From Daphnia pulex (lineage: Eukaryota; Arthropoda; Branchiopoda; Diplostraca; Daphniidae), in NCBI RefSeq assembly GCF_021134715.1, contig NC_060018.1, forward strand, positions 2,232,001-2,296,000: 64,000 nt of DNA, read 5' to 3'. The notes below the pieces were generated by a model that did no database searches, was not told the origin of the DNA, and was given only the letters and a program-made list of their open reading frames with translations. Shown here in pieces: positions 40,970 through 53,500 of the stretch. The position numbers and the translations under genes are program-made. Numbering within the stretch: position 1 is the first letter of the stretch; the number at the start of each line of letters is the position of its first letter.

Positions 40970-42671
40970 TAAGAATTAGAATTCGTCAAAAGTGAGCCCG
41001 TTTGAAGATCCTTTTTATTCCATGCGCATTGATCGCGTTGAAACGAGAACGATTAGGATTATTTTTGATGGATGGACATGCGTTATAGCTAGGTAATAAG
41101 CTCTGCACACGCTAAGAAGGCGCGACGTAACATGTTTATTGAGCAGTTGAAACAGTTATCATTTTTTGCTTTTCCTTTATGATTCGAAATTCCCTAAGTC
41201 GGGATGACTTGAATGATATAAATCATTGGATTGCGCCCCGTTCCGCCTTAAAAGAAATATTCTGTGCCATTTAGGAAAAGAAAACCACCTTTGTAAGGAG
41301 CGAGCGAGCCCCTGGGCAAGTCAGCGATAGATACCTGTAGACGTGTTACAGTCAAACCATAACCCACACGTACACAAAGAAAATAACACAAGATATAGAG
41401 TTCTATTTGTTTTCCGTTTGATAGGGAAAATCGGTAAAAGAAGCCAACAAACAGCACCCGTTTATTTATAGCTTTTTATTGAGAAACCATTCTTCGCCGT
41501 ATCAAGGCACTAGGTACCGATGAAGAAAGAAGGCGATAAAGAAGCCCTTTCGATTTTGATTCGATTAATGGTTTAATCTCTTTGTATTGATCTGACCTTT
41601 GACGCAGTGTAGTGTTCATCTCTACCGACCGACCAGGAACGTTGAGCAGATGCGAAAGTTTCCCTCTAGCTCTAGTCTCGAGCAGATTTAGTGTTTTTAC
41701 AGCTGTTTGGCTCGAAAACGAATGGGACGACGATTCGGTCCGTGACCGATGAATCCCAAAACCAATCTCGCCAAATGTAAATCGCATGAGCCACCATTCT
41801 CCAGACTTTCTTATTGTGATGGCCTTGTATACACATTCGAACAGTTCGGCTCGGAGCTTTTTTTTTACTTCACGCCGTATCAGATCGAGCTTTGTTTAAA
41901 GGTCGACCTCGTATCTACAGAATCCTCTTGGTGCTAAAAAAGGATCAAAAGATCTATCGTGAAACGCGGCTAACGATTTTCACACATCTTTGATGCGTGA
42001 TTTTCCGATTCGAACTAGATATGCGGGGTTATACGATCTGCGGAATAAACCGATACTGCACTCTGATAGAGACCCACCCGGATTTCTCAGTTTCATCTTG
42101 GTACTCTATGTCTAATATTGACTGCACGACTCGTGCATCGTATAACTGTGCTACTCTATAGAAGAGTTTTCGAGGGGGGAAGCGCGCACGACTGAGATAA
42201 CTCAACGAATAAACAAATAGGTAGATAGGTCGTAAGAAAAGAAACCAGGTGCTAAAATCCCATTTCTTCAGCCTTACTATTCGGCGCGAGAATAGAGGTA
42301 CTCCTCCCTAACATAGCGGCGGGCTTGGTCATTTGTTTTCCCCCTGAAGTGCTTCGATGCTGCCGCCCTGGCCGTCTCTCGGCCCATCCAAAAACCTCTC
42401 GGACGTCGTCGTCTCTCATAGACCAACAAGAATGAAAAAAAAAAAGAAAAAGAGTCAAAGACACTGAGTGGGAAAAGGAGAGAGAACTAAATCGCTGGTT
42501 CGTTGTCCAGTGCTTTAAAGGCTTGAGTGTCTGAGTGAGTGCAGAGAGCATACCTGAAACAGTAAGGAAGAGGGGGGAAAAAATAGGCCGCCGCCCTATC
42601 CCGCCTTGTTTATTTTTTTTTCTATGTTTTTTTTCACTTTTATCTATTTTTTTATCGTCTCTCTATTCTCG
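40970..42671. other. Spacer between Miro and the first NtA-like exon
   Basis: No recognised gene. A 103-codon minus-strand frame (41476-41787) has a mixed composition, and its stop codon is embedded in CAATAAAAAG, with a second AATAAA just after, as at the 3' end of a transcript. I do not recognise the peptide. The right part (42440-42670) is probably promoter and 5' UTR of the NtA-like exon. Confidence 0.3.
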
Positions 42672-42678
42672 TATAAAA
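42672..42678 (+). promoter_or_regulatory. TATA box upstream of the first NtA-like exon
   Basis: TATAAAA lies 218 bp before the ATG at 42890. A weak initiator-like CCATTG follows about 20 nt later, a little closer than usual. Motif evidence only. Confidence 0.3.
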
Positions 42679-42889
42679 TATGAGTTGTGTGCCATTGAGG
42701 ACTTTGAAGGACAGGTCGATTGCTTCAGTCGATCATCGGCCATCGTCGGCGGGAGTCCGTTGATTGGCTAGTCTTGGAAATAAAACGTGATTAATTGCAT
42801 CTGCCCGATTATAAATATGGGTTGCGTTTAATAAACTGCTGGTTGGTGATTAAAAGAAAACGAAGGCGACCCGCATCGAGCAAATTAAA

Positions 42890-43472
42890 ATGACGACAGT
42901 GCGTAGAAGGAGGGCCTCACGTTATTCACAGTTATTTGTGCTAGTGCTGTCGGTGTTTTTGTTTTTGTTGCCAATTAGCTGCAGTCACGCAACGGGCTTC
43001 TTTTGTCCTAATAGCGAAGCGGTCAGTGATTACACATTCATTTATTTTCCGTTTTCAACACAAATTAACCTGTTTGTTTTAACGCAGTATGGACGGCATT
43101 TGAACGAGCTGTTGAGTCGAAACGACTTGGTTTTCAGCGGAACGGTTGGCAATATTACAAACGGTGGACGCTTGATCATTATCCGGATCAAATCGGTCTT
43201 TAAAGGTGAATGGAAGACTCCCAGTATCACTTTGTTGGCAAGCGAACAACTTGAATCGTCATCGCCGGAGTTCCAGCCGCAGAAAGAGGATACCTCCCAC
43301 TGGTCGATGCCTCAGCGTTCCCTGGCCGGCTGCTTTTCTTACGGCCCAACTGAATTGAGACAGCGTGATTCGCGTGTCTTTTTCGTTCGGGCGTACGGTT
43401 CCTCCGCTGTTCTCGGAACTCACATACAGATCACCAAATCCATCTTGATCAAGCTCCGGAATTCAACGAAAA
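42890..43472 (+). CDS. Secreted protein N-terminus with agrin NtA-like domain (first copy, partial)
   Basis: This is a 5' gene fragment. Exon 1 is 42890-43021 (44 codons) and exon 2 is 43088-43472, ending at donor GTAAGT in phase 1. The 66-bp GTCAGT...GCAG intron happens to be open in frame, so an unspliced reading also exists. Residues 1-33 form a signal peptide: an Arg-rich start, then a hydrophobic LFVLVLSVFLFLLPI. The mature part begins FFCPNSEA. LVFSGTVGNI (58-67), SVFKGEW (80-86), DSRVFFVRA (138-146) and ILIKLRNST (163-171) parallel the agrin N-terminal domain, a TIMP-like OB fold known to bind laminin (agrin: VVLTGTVEEI, DTRIFFVNP, RITLRNLE). N-glycosylation sites are NIT (66) and NST (169). 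The rest of the protein is not found nearby. Alternatives are an agrin relative, a Vein-like EGFR ligand, or a new NtA-containing family. Confidence 0.6.
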
Positions 43473-46078
43473 GTAAGTGCCGCCCTCATTTTCATTTATT
43501 GAATATTTGGCTGGAGAAAAAAAAGGAAAATTGTTCTGCCTCTCTCCTACTACGCGTTGTAAATGAGAGAGTTATGTATTCTAATCAAATTATGCAATCG
43601 AGAACCTGTCTAGTCACGATTTCGAGTTGAATTGCATCTCATTCTGGTCTCTACATGGTTCTGTTTCGTGACTGGATTCAGTCGATAATTTCAATATTGG
43701 CACTCCCGCACTGCCTATTAACCGAGGTCTTATCGCTCAGGCGGGACTCCATATAACAGCAGCGGGACTCCATTTACATGCGTTGCCAACGCCAGGAAAT
43801 CTATGATTTGTTCCGGGACGCCAATTAGCCGCGTTTCATTTGCCGGCTATATCGAGCCTTATTCGTCCTGTTCTATCTCTTACTCTATGTTCATTCCTTT
43901 TTCGTAAGTTCCTCTTATCCCTTTCTTTCTTCACACATTTTTGTCTTCTTCTTCTTCTTTATATGCCAAAAAGACGTGTTCGTGACACGTTATGGGTGGT
44001 CTATCCTTTTTTTTTGAAGGCGTTCAAACAAATTTATTTCAATTTTTCTGGCATTTTTCTTTTTCTCTTTTCATGAAGAAAAGAGGGTTATATTTATGTA
44101 TCGAATGTCTCAATACATTTAACCTTCCACTACGGTTATGTGGAACTATGGCCGAAAAGAAAAAAATAACTACCAGTACCCGAAATGGAATCCCCTGCCG
44201 AATGAGCGACACATTCGGCGGCACGGGTGGAAGAGAAAGTCGTAAAAATAAAGCAGAAAAAGAAACGGCTCGTTCGACGGTCTTTCTTAGATCGCCCCCT
44301 TCTTTAAATTATTTCTTTCTTTTTTTTTTACTTTTCTTTTTTTGGGCTTTGAAATTTTTATGCACTCCTTTCTTTGTGCGAATTCATTGTACCGCAGAAT
44401 TTGAACTGGCGAGAGTCAATTCCTCAATTGCAAAGCGACGGTCTATTCTTTGGCCATTATTCCATTTCTTTGACTCTTGTCGAACACAATCAGAGACACC
44501 TTTCTTCTCATTTTATGGCCAGGATAGACTTCGGCGAATACCACGGGCCTGGCGACGAATATTTCTCCGGCCCGTCGGTGCATATATATATTTCTCTCGC
44601 CGCTTAAGTCGAAACTGTCGGATCGTTGGTTTGCGAACGCCTCGCCAAGGACGAGGGAAAGAGTTACGATCTCCGATCATTTTTACGACTACCACACGTC
44701 CTGTAGAGGCGCACGAAAATAAGACAGGCTTGACAGCTCGACATATCAGCAGATCAACCTTCTCTCAGGTGTAAAACTGTTTCCCCCAAACGTTTTTTGA
44801 ACAAAAATGAAAACGGGGTATTCTAATAAAATAAACCCGAATAGAAGTCTTTTCGTCCCTTTTTCTTTCCCCCCTACTAAAATTCTTGTTTATTGAAACG
44901 GGAATCGGTTAGTGTGCCATTGTCCGATCGTGTAAGCTCCCGTCGTAATTCAAATACTTAAGCAACTGGCGGGAAGAAATAATGCTCTCCCAACTGACGG
45001 CAGAAAAGGTTGGAAAACTTATTTTTATTTAACTCTCTCTCTCTCTCTCCCTCTCTTTTGCTTTTTCTATCCGGCGCGATATATTCAAACGAGCGCGACG
45101 GCTCGTACAGCCTATTGCGCGCTCCCACCCAGGTGCTCTTTCCGTAAATCGTGTTTTATGATCGGAATCACGGCGGATCACGGCGACTGCCACGCCGCTG
45201 CTGTCCTCCGCCAGTAAATACACAGATGCGGTCACAACACGGTAACCGTCCGTGTAGTATGTATTTCGGGCGTGTGTGTGTGTTTATCAAGCCGTGCAAC
45301 ATGCAGGGAGAGAGAGGATTCCTCTTTGGACAGGAAAAAAGAATCCGAAGAAGCCAATAAAACAGGAGAGAACAGGGAACCTGAATAAATAAATAAATCT
45401 AAAGCATCCGACACCTTTCCTTGGCCTGAAAGTAATTAAAAATTGAGCCTGCGGCCGACTGAATAACGAGTAAGCTGGACTATTTGACCTCTCAGCGACT
45501 GTTCATTTTCCGTTGGGAAAAGGAAAGAAAAAAAAATAAATTCTTGTTTGCTTCACTATATTTCCTCCTGATAAAAATAGCCACATGTCACAATTTTGTT
45601 TACTGACCCGGTTTGGCTAGTTTGTGGGATGTTGTTGTTGTTGTCGTCCTTCTTTATATATCCTTTTTTTCTTCTTCTTCTTACTTGATTTTTTAAATAA
45701 ATAGATTGTAGCTCTACACATTCTCAGGGCTTTGCCGCTCTATCGCTCCTTTGAAAGATAACCAGGTTCCGACGATCCCAATCAAGTCTCCTATTCATTC
45801 CAGCGCTATTCGCTATTGGGTCGGGGAGATCGTAATCAAAAGTCCAGGCCGTCGAAAAAAGACCCAACCAGCCCACGATTGTTGGTGATTGTCTCTCTTC
45901 TATTTTCTATAACGGATGAGGTCGAATGGAGACTGTTCAATGGACTTATTCAGCCGTGTGATCGACTGGAGTGCGCCGATTCAGCATGCATAGTATATAC
46001 CGGTATTATCGCCGTCCACCATCGAACGTGGCCGTTTTGACAGCCTTATTTGATTTCAACACACACCTCCGAACCTTC
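43473..46078. other. Probable intron or spacer after the first NtA-like exon
   Basis: A long frame at 43992-44774 is T-rich and has no family features. An 8-bp hairpin (GCCGAATG at 44197-44204, its complement at 44212-44219) is present. A TATATA at 45994-45999 precedes the short signal-peptide exon candidate by about 80 bp. I see no other supported exon. Confidence 0.35.
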
Positions 46079-46157
46079 ATGCGCGCGGTGTTGTTTTTGT
46101 TCTTCGTGTTGTGTTGCCGAGCCTTGAAAATTTCGGAGGCTTTCAAGAGGGCCATAG
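46079..46157 (+). CDS. Candidate alternative first exon: signal peptide only (partial)
   Basis: An ATG opens a 26-codon frame MRAVLFLFFVLCCRALKI... consisting of a classical short signal peptide (hydrophobic core AVLFLFFVLCC). It ends at a consensus donor GTGAGT (46158) in phase 1, the same phase as the NtA-like exons on either side. A TATATA lies about 80 bp upstream. It could supply a secreted isoform lacking the NtA-like domain. No homology supports it and the exon is very short, so chance remains a real possibility. Confidence 0.3.
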
Positions 46158-47550
46158 GTGAGTGGGTGGGTTGTTATTGCTGCGGTTTTGGCCCCCAACC
46201 GACAAAATATCCTGCCGGCCGGCAGCTGATCATCCGTGACGATGACTTTCTGGTGACAGCCATCACCTGTCTGACTTGCTACTGATGGCTTACCCGATAT
46301 GTGCAGCTTATACACTGGGAGCCAATTTGTGTTTCGCTTCTGTATATCTCTTTTTGAAGCATTCGGCAGCTATAACTTTATATTCTAGCGAATGTATATC
46401 TCGTTTCGCTTGATCGTCTAGAGTTTTCCTTGCCATGTTGGCAGCTAGTAATTCTATATCGCTCGGTTTTATCCCGACCAGGGTATTGTCTCGACTAATC
46501 GCCCACCTTTGTTAAGAGTTGATCAGACTGAAATTCCAGGAATCCTAAAACCTCTTTTCGATATTATTGAACCAACTTTAGAGAGAGAGTCCCGACTCGG
46601 CTGACAACAAACAATAAACCTATATCGGGCCACAAAATCACCTATAACCACCCGTTGTTGCATCCCCACTATACTCGGGGTTCGAAAAGGTTATCGGAGA
46701 TCATTTCTCTCACGCAGCGAAAAGTTGTTTTTTTTTTTCTTTCTTTCCCCCTTTTCAATCAACGAGCTCCATCGGGACTCATTAGTCTCAAGGAGGAGTT
46801 GCGTCTTCACTATCGGAAAAATAAACGCCGCCTTATAGAACGGAGAAGGATCGTATAACACTGGAAAGATCAGCGAAGATGAACTAGGCCTCTCCGAGTT
46901 CCCTTGTTCTTTCTTTAGTTTTTTATCCCATACTTAATGGCTTCGACAGTGAGTGTTAGGGAATTTAATGAGGGAACGGGGGAGGAGTGCTGGTTGTGTG
47001 TGTGTGTATAAGAAGAGATAGAGGCATTGCTATTCATCCCACAGTGGCGTCACAACAGCCGAGTTCCAGAACTCTCTCGGCCGGCTTCGTTCTCACCGAA
47101 AGGGTGGAGTTGCATCGCGCTGCTTAAAGCCTCTCAATCGCCCATCTCTTCCACGGCTCAGCCAGACTGACGTTTTTTTCTTTTCCTGATTGAATCGCTT
47201 TATCCATCTGTCTCATTAACCTGTCGATAGGTCTCTATTAAGATGAGTGCTACTCAGATCGACAGCGGACGGGAAAACCAAGCTACCTTGGATTGAAGTG
47301 CCTCGGTCTACTTATTCTCCCTCGAACTGTGAAATGAACTGAACACCTTCTACGGGAAGAATAGGCTCTCCTATAACTTTTGTTACCAATTTCTTCCGAG
47401 GAAAAGAAAGAAAAAATCAGAAAATGCTCACGTTCAATGGTTTTCTGTTTACAACCTGAACGTTTTGGGATATGGGCGATTTCATTTTTGGTAGTAGTGC
47501 CATAAACATTTTTACGACCGGAATCTTTTTTTCCTCTTTTTCTTCTTCTT

Positions 47551-47574
47551 ACGATCGTCGAAACCGACGATCGT
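47551..47574. repeat. Perfect 10-bp hairpin with 4-nt loop
   Basis: Arms ACGATCGTCG (47551-47560) and CGACGATCGT (47565-47574) are exact complements around an AAAC loop, followed by a T5 run. A second hairpin (GCCCTG 616-621, CAGGGC 628-633 of the 47 kb block) and outer arms TAGATGAT (47603-47610)/ATCATCTA (47676-47683) follow within 110 bp. It resembles an intrinsic terminator in shape, but that has no known role in this setting. Confidence 0.7.
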
Positions 47575-50500
47575 TTTTCTCGATCAATGGTAATCAGGTT
47601 CCTAGATGATAGGACGCCCTGGACAATCAGGGCAAATCACGGTCCCCCCCCCCCCTAATATTACATCCTTGATCAATCATCTAAAAAAAAAAAAATTTTT
47701 TTTTTTGAGATGCCGTAGGAAAGAGAAAAGTTGAGATGAACAAGAAGAAGGAAAAAAATAAAATAAGGAAGATACATTTGAATTCTCTTGCGGTATCCAG
47801 AGGAAAACCCCAATGGCCACAGCAGGGGTGGAGCCATCTTTATTTTTTCTCATCTTTTTTATTTAAAGACATTTTTTTCCCCTCTATCTCTGTCTCTCTC
47901 TCTGTTGTGTAACTGCGTCGTTCCTCATAGCACCCAAAGCAGAACCACTGATTTACTGAATATTGGGCATCGATCATTCGGCATTCCAACGGAAGGCGGG
48001 AGCGACGTTAAATATGAACAGAACGCCTCATCGTTGCTAGTTGGAATGTGGCACATAAAAACAAACGAGTCCAAAGTCTCTAACAGTCATATGCGGCGCT
48101 GACGTGAACTAATAAAACTAACAGCCAAATTTAGAGCTACGAATAAAAATAAATATTATATATATATATAACCTGTAACTGGATTTCGGTCATCCGGCTA
48201 AATTTGAATGTAAATTTCGCTGGATTTAACGAGTAGCTGTCAACGTTTGCCAACTGGCAGCGGTGTGTGTCTGAACGAGAGATGATGAATTGACAACACT
48301 GTGAAATCCTCACGGCAATTAAAACAAAAATTTACAACCGATTTGTCATTGCACTAATTACCTCGGGAAAGTGATGTAGCACATTGCCAATATTCCAGTG
48401 TATTTTTCTCGAGGAAAGCTCGCCACGTGTTTGACAACTTGGAGACAAATTAATTGTGTAGAATGACTTTTTGGAGAGAGAAAAGAGAGAACCTTGTTGA
48501 TCTGTTATCGAGTGGACAGGTGTGTTGGGCATCACGTCGTTCGTTAGTGACTCATTCAGCAGCAGACTGGATTGATTCCAGGAAACAAGATTGCCGTGGA
48601 ACTGTCATCCCAATCTGGAGATCTTGAGCCCCCATACAACCAAATAGTAAGTGACCAATCTGGTTCTCAACTCTTGTCGTATATGTAGCGTAATGGCAAT
48701 TCCTCTGAGGTCGACATGCTTGTTTTTTCACCGTTGCTACCGTCAACGTTCATTTTCCCAAATTTGGCCACGAAAACCCATCGAGAACTGGGCAGTCGAC
48801 CAAAGTGTCGAACCAAATGTTGTACGATCTTACCGTGTTACACGAACCTCTTATCTGACAAAATCAGAGGAATCTTTGATCAGATGACCCGTTTTCTTTT
48901 GGATTTTTCCTCGTGGGTCCCAATCGTTGCATACAGAATCACCAGAGTAACAAAAAGGGGAGAAAATATATGGGGAGAGAACGAAACTTCAACAATGACG
49001 TTCTGTGTGTGTGTGTGAGACTGCGTGAGTTATCACTGGCCCGGCCGTTAGAGAAATGGAGTACGATCTTGGAGATGACCCGACCCGAAGTCGGAATAAA
49101 GGTGACGTGGAATTATTGTGATGCTTTCAGCGTGGTCCACTCCCTCTGAAAGTATTTCCTCCCGAGTGAGGAGGATGAAAAAATGCACTTTTCCCCAACT
49201 ATTCGTCTCTCCCTACTTGGTCTAATGACGGGCCCAGGCTCTGCGTTCAATATAAGTTTCTGAAAGAAAAAAAGAGAGACGAAACGCGTCGTCCATTTGT
49301 CTGTTGCGAGATAAAATTGGTAAGCTGTTGGTTCTTTGCCAGACTAATTCCTCGTCGAAGGAATGAGAAGGAGGAGGTTTAAGGATCGGTCCCTGCAACT
49401 CTCAATGTTGGGAGACAAAAGGGGTGAGCAGGCCTGTCAAGAAGTTTTATGATTCTTTTTTTGACTTGTTTGTTGTTCAACCCTCTCTTGAATTTTATCT
49501 TGGCTCGAGGGTGCCCCGTTCGTGTCGGACTAGTGTCCATCTTTTTTCCCCCCTCAAATCTCTGATGAGCTCACCTGAAAGGGAAAACAGTCGAGGGAAA
49601 AATAAAATAAAGGACCATTTGCATTTTTGGGGGCTATTTCTTTCTAGTATTCCCGACTTCCTTTTCTTCTTGTGAGGTCTGTCAGCCAGTGAATTAGAAC
49701 ACAACTCTTTGGCAGGTCGTAGCGTCGTATGCCTTTTTCTTCAGACTTCCCTTTTTTTTGTATCTCGTTTTTTGGGGCTTTTTCTTCTTTTTCCCGAAGA
49801 AAAAGTCCCTAGAAAATAAATGTATCTCTGTTACAGCCCATATGTGGACGGGCGTGCACAGGTTTCACGAGGGCTATCTTACCCGGCCGTCCGGCCTCAA
49901 CGACGGTGCGATCGTGAAAAGCAGATTCACGACCGCTGACAAAAGTTTGGAGGGAGATAATACAGTGCCTTGGCCAGCTAGGGGAAAGAAGAAGAAGGAA
50001 GGAGACGAAAGGGAAACATTTCAGAGTCTATAAAACAAAACGATACAGACGCGAAGACAAACAGGCCATTGGCTTGTATTGGTATCAAGTTGCCAATAAA
50101 GCAAAGCCAGGGGACTCTCTCTCTGGCACTGGCTAGTTGTTTTACGGCCACCAGCCGTTTTATTCTTTTTGTGTCCCGATTCCGATCGATCGACAGGTTG
50201 ATGGCCGTCTTGTTTCCCCCCTCTTTTTTTTTTCTTTTTCTCTGTCTGATCTGTTATTGGCTCTTATCTTTTCCTCACAATTCGTCTACTGTTTTTCGAT
50301 ATGCGCCTTGAAAAACGACCGCAGAGTTTTAATCGCCGTGCAATGCCAACAGTGTTATAGACGTAATAATAACATACCGTGCAACGTGAGCGGGCGCCAG
50401 GACTCCACCCAAAAACGTTTGCCAGCGTCGCTTTTACGTTTGTTTTGTTTTCTCGTACGATAAAATCAAAATAGGGACGCCATCGACTAGATGGAAAAAA

Positions 50501-53500
50501 CAAAACAAAATTACCAAATTCAAAAAGGGATGTCGTTTAATCAAATGTCTGGCGGCGCCAATCGAAGCGCGAGTCCAGCCATCGTTAAATAAAAGCCGCG
50601 CTGCAACTCCCTCCCATGTTTTGGCGTATGTCAGGTGGGGTCGCGAGTTATGTGGCACTGCTACACCCGCGGGAGAGTGACTTAATCTCGAGAGTGAAAA
50701 GAGACTCATGAATATGAACGATCTTGCAACATGGCGAAACCCAACATTTGCTTTTTGGTGTTTGTTTTGTTGTTGTGTTTAGACTATGTGTGCGATCGGC
50801 TGGTCGTGGTGGTGGTGGCGATTTCAGCCGTGGCGACGATGAGTCAAAAGAGAGAGATGGTGTGTGCAGATTTATTTTTTATTTTTTTACGAACCCATTA
50901 TCATATCGTTCCCGGATGGACTTGTAATATATAAGATACTGCAGATAGACAGAGAGAGAGAGAGATTGGCTTTTTTCCATTTCTGATTTCCCCTCCATTT
51001 TATTTGCCCGCCAGATCTAGCGGGGCATATAAATTCGCAGTAACAGGTTTAATACACACCGAAAGAAGAAGAAGAGAAGCACCTCGCATCTTTTCTTTTC
51101 TGTCCAAATAGAGGCAGTGCAAATTGGCCATACATCCATCGCGTCGTGAATTTTCCTCCTCTCCTTGAAGCTGGCGCGTTTATTTAAATGCCAAAAAAAT
51201 GAAGGACGGCCTTTTTCTTCTTCTCCTTTTATTTTAAAATAAAAAAATCCATCAAAGGATTAAATTTATTTAGGTAGTACTATGTATTTTTCTACTCATG
51301 TGTCTCTTTTTCTTTCTGTGTTTTTTTAAAACAAATTCTTTCGTTCCATCTTGAAGAACAAGGCACACAAAAAATTGAAAGGTTTTTTTTTCTTTTGGAG
51401 GGGTATTGCTTCGCCCTCCAGGATGGGCGATTTCCACTAGACGTCGTCTTCTTCTTGTAGGATAATAACGGAGTGAGAGAGCGAGCGAGCGGCGTGTTGG
51501 ATAGGACCTCCGAGTCCTCGTAGACTTTGGTTTCCTTTACCATCATCGTGTTGCCTCTAGTCCAACCTTCGAGGCGCTTGTTGGCTCTCGTGATGTATTA
51601 TTATTACGATTGCATCAATTGAGGGTATTAAAAGAGTGGGCGATGCGAGAAGGAGGAGGAGGCTGACCAAAAGTGCGCGCGTGGCACATTCTTTTCACTA
51701 GATAGAAGATGTTACACGCTGCTGCTGCTACTCCGTTTGGTTGAATTACCATTGCAAATGAATTCGACCGTTAAATTTTCTCCCTTTGATCTCGTCTCGA
51801 ATCGGGAATCGTTGTTGTTTTTTTCCAGGTGAAATTGGATCTCTGATGGTGGGCTCTTTTCAGAACGGGGACGTCAAGTATTTTTGTCGAGGCGATGATG
51901 TGGTGGTGGTTGGAGCGCACGCGATGTTACGTATACGTGTAGTTTATCTCTCCGTGCGTTTTCAAAGAGAAATGAGGAAAGACATTTGGAAATGGTCGGA
52001 GAAGCCACTAGGGGGGAGAAGAAACCAACCGAAAGGCATTCCTCCTGGAAATCAGAAGAAAAACGCGGCCTCTCTGTAACAGATTGAATCAAATTGACAA
52101 CCACGTGTCAAAAGAAACCTCGTATTAGTTAGCCCCCCTCTATTTCTTTTCATTTGACGGGGGTAAAAAAGAAAAAAAAAGAATCATCAGCATGTTTTGA
52201 GTCGAAATGTCTCGGTCGCACATGTCCGTCTCTATATTTTTCTTTCCTCTGTTTATAGATACACACACGCATAGACAAGGGGAACATTTTTCTTATACCT
52301 GGCCATTTGGTTCTTATAGGTATATTATTCAGACAACACCAAACTTTTGGTATGTGTGTAAGCAACCGGTCAGCAGCATCAACAACTTCAACACAGAGAG
52401 AAAAAGGCCCAGCAATGTGTTATCGTGGACAATCATCACGTTCCGCTAGCAGCCCGGCCGTGGGTATACAAGCAGCTGCTATAGCGAGCCCCTCGTAGGA
52501 CTGCAGGGTGTGTTTGTCTCTATTTCCTCCCCGCCTTGGTCACAGTCTCTTCATATTTTTCCGATGCTAATCAAAATGACCGATATTTAAAAGCCTGGGC
52601 CGGGCCCTCCCTGGGTGAGAGTCGACCCACTTGGACGTTTTTCTTAAAAAGCACTTAGGAAAACGACGGAATAAAAAAGAAGAGTGAACTTTTGGGTTAG
52701 AGTCACGCGACGTCTTGGTCGCAGATGTTAATTCGATTTCCCGAATTCCCAAAACGTGTACGCTGAATTATGTAAAAAAAAAAAAACTGAATTCAAATTC
52801 TGGTTTAAAGGAGAGCAAGACCACCACCCCCGGAGGGCTCTTAGTCATCTGAGCATTTATCTTTCAGTTTTGTCGTGTTGGGTCCCGAATCGGAGACGAC
52901 TGTGTACAACCTGGGCCGCCGTCGACGTTTCTATGGGCTATCCAATTCTTTTTTTTTTTTTTATTTATTTTCCTGTTTCTTTTTCATTTTCTTGTTGGTC
53001 GTGTATCTGCGTTATTGGAGGCCAGCAAGTAAATAAATACCACAAACAAGAAAGATGGAGAGACTCCCAGTCGATAGATCGAAAGGGCAAGCGCTAACGA
53101 AAACAAATGCCCATCTGTCAGTTGAAGATTAATGAAACGGCGCTGACTTCTACACAGCCAGTTGGGATGTTGCGACTAGAGGGGGGGAAAGAAATTTCAT
53201 GGTTCAAAAAAGCATTTTCTCATTTTTTCATCTTTTCCTTATTTTTTTTCTCCTCCTCCAACTGTATACCAACACCCAAGTGGAGAAATATTTTGTTGTT
53301 GTTGATGTTGTTGTTCAAACTTGCGCCGTATGGGGTGTACTGATTGGACGGCAGTCTCTTCTTCAGCATGGCTTGCCTTCAGGTGGTTATTTTTTTCGTT
53401 CCTATAATCTCTATCGTTTTTTCTTGCTTTTTCGTCCTCGTTCTATCCGGGACAGAGCGCCAACAATCTCTCTTTTAATTAAGCGATAATGTCCGGCCGT

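Noticed and set aside
43473..43630. Continuation of the first NtA-like frame past 43472
   Set aside because: It follows a consensus GTAAGT donor. The sequence loses similarity to the domain and becomes low-complexity, so it is intron read-through.
43992..44774. 260-codon plus-strand frame after the first NtA-like exon
   Set aside because: T-rich (poly-Phe) sequence with no domain or signal, more likely intronic DNA left open by chance.
47656..47664. TAATATTAC, the nicking nonamer of circular single-stranded DNA virus origins
   Set aside because: A 9-mer is expected about this often by chance. No replication-protein frame is nearby and the adjacent hairpins do not place it in a loop.
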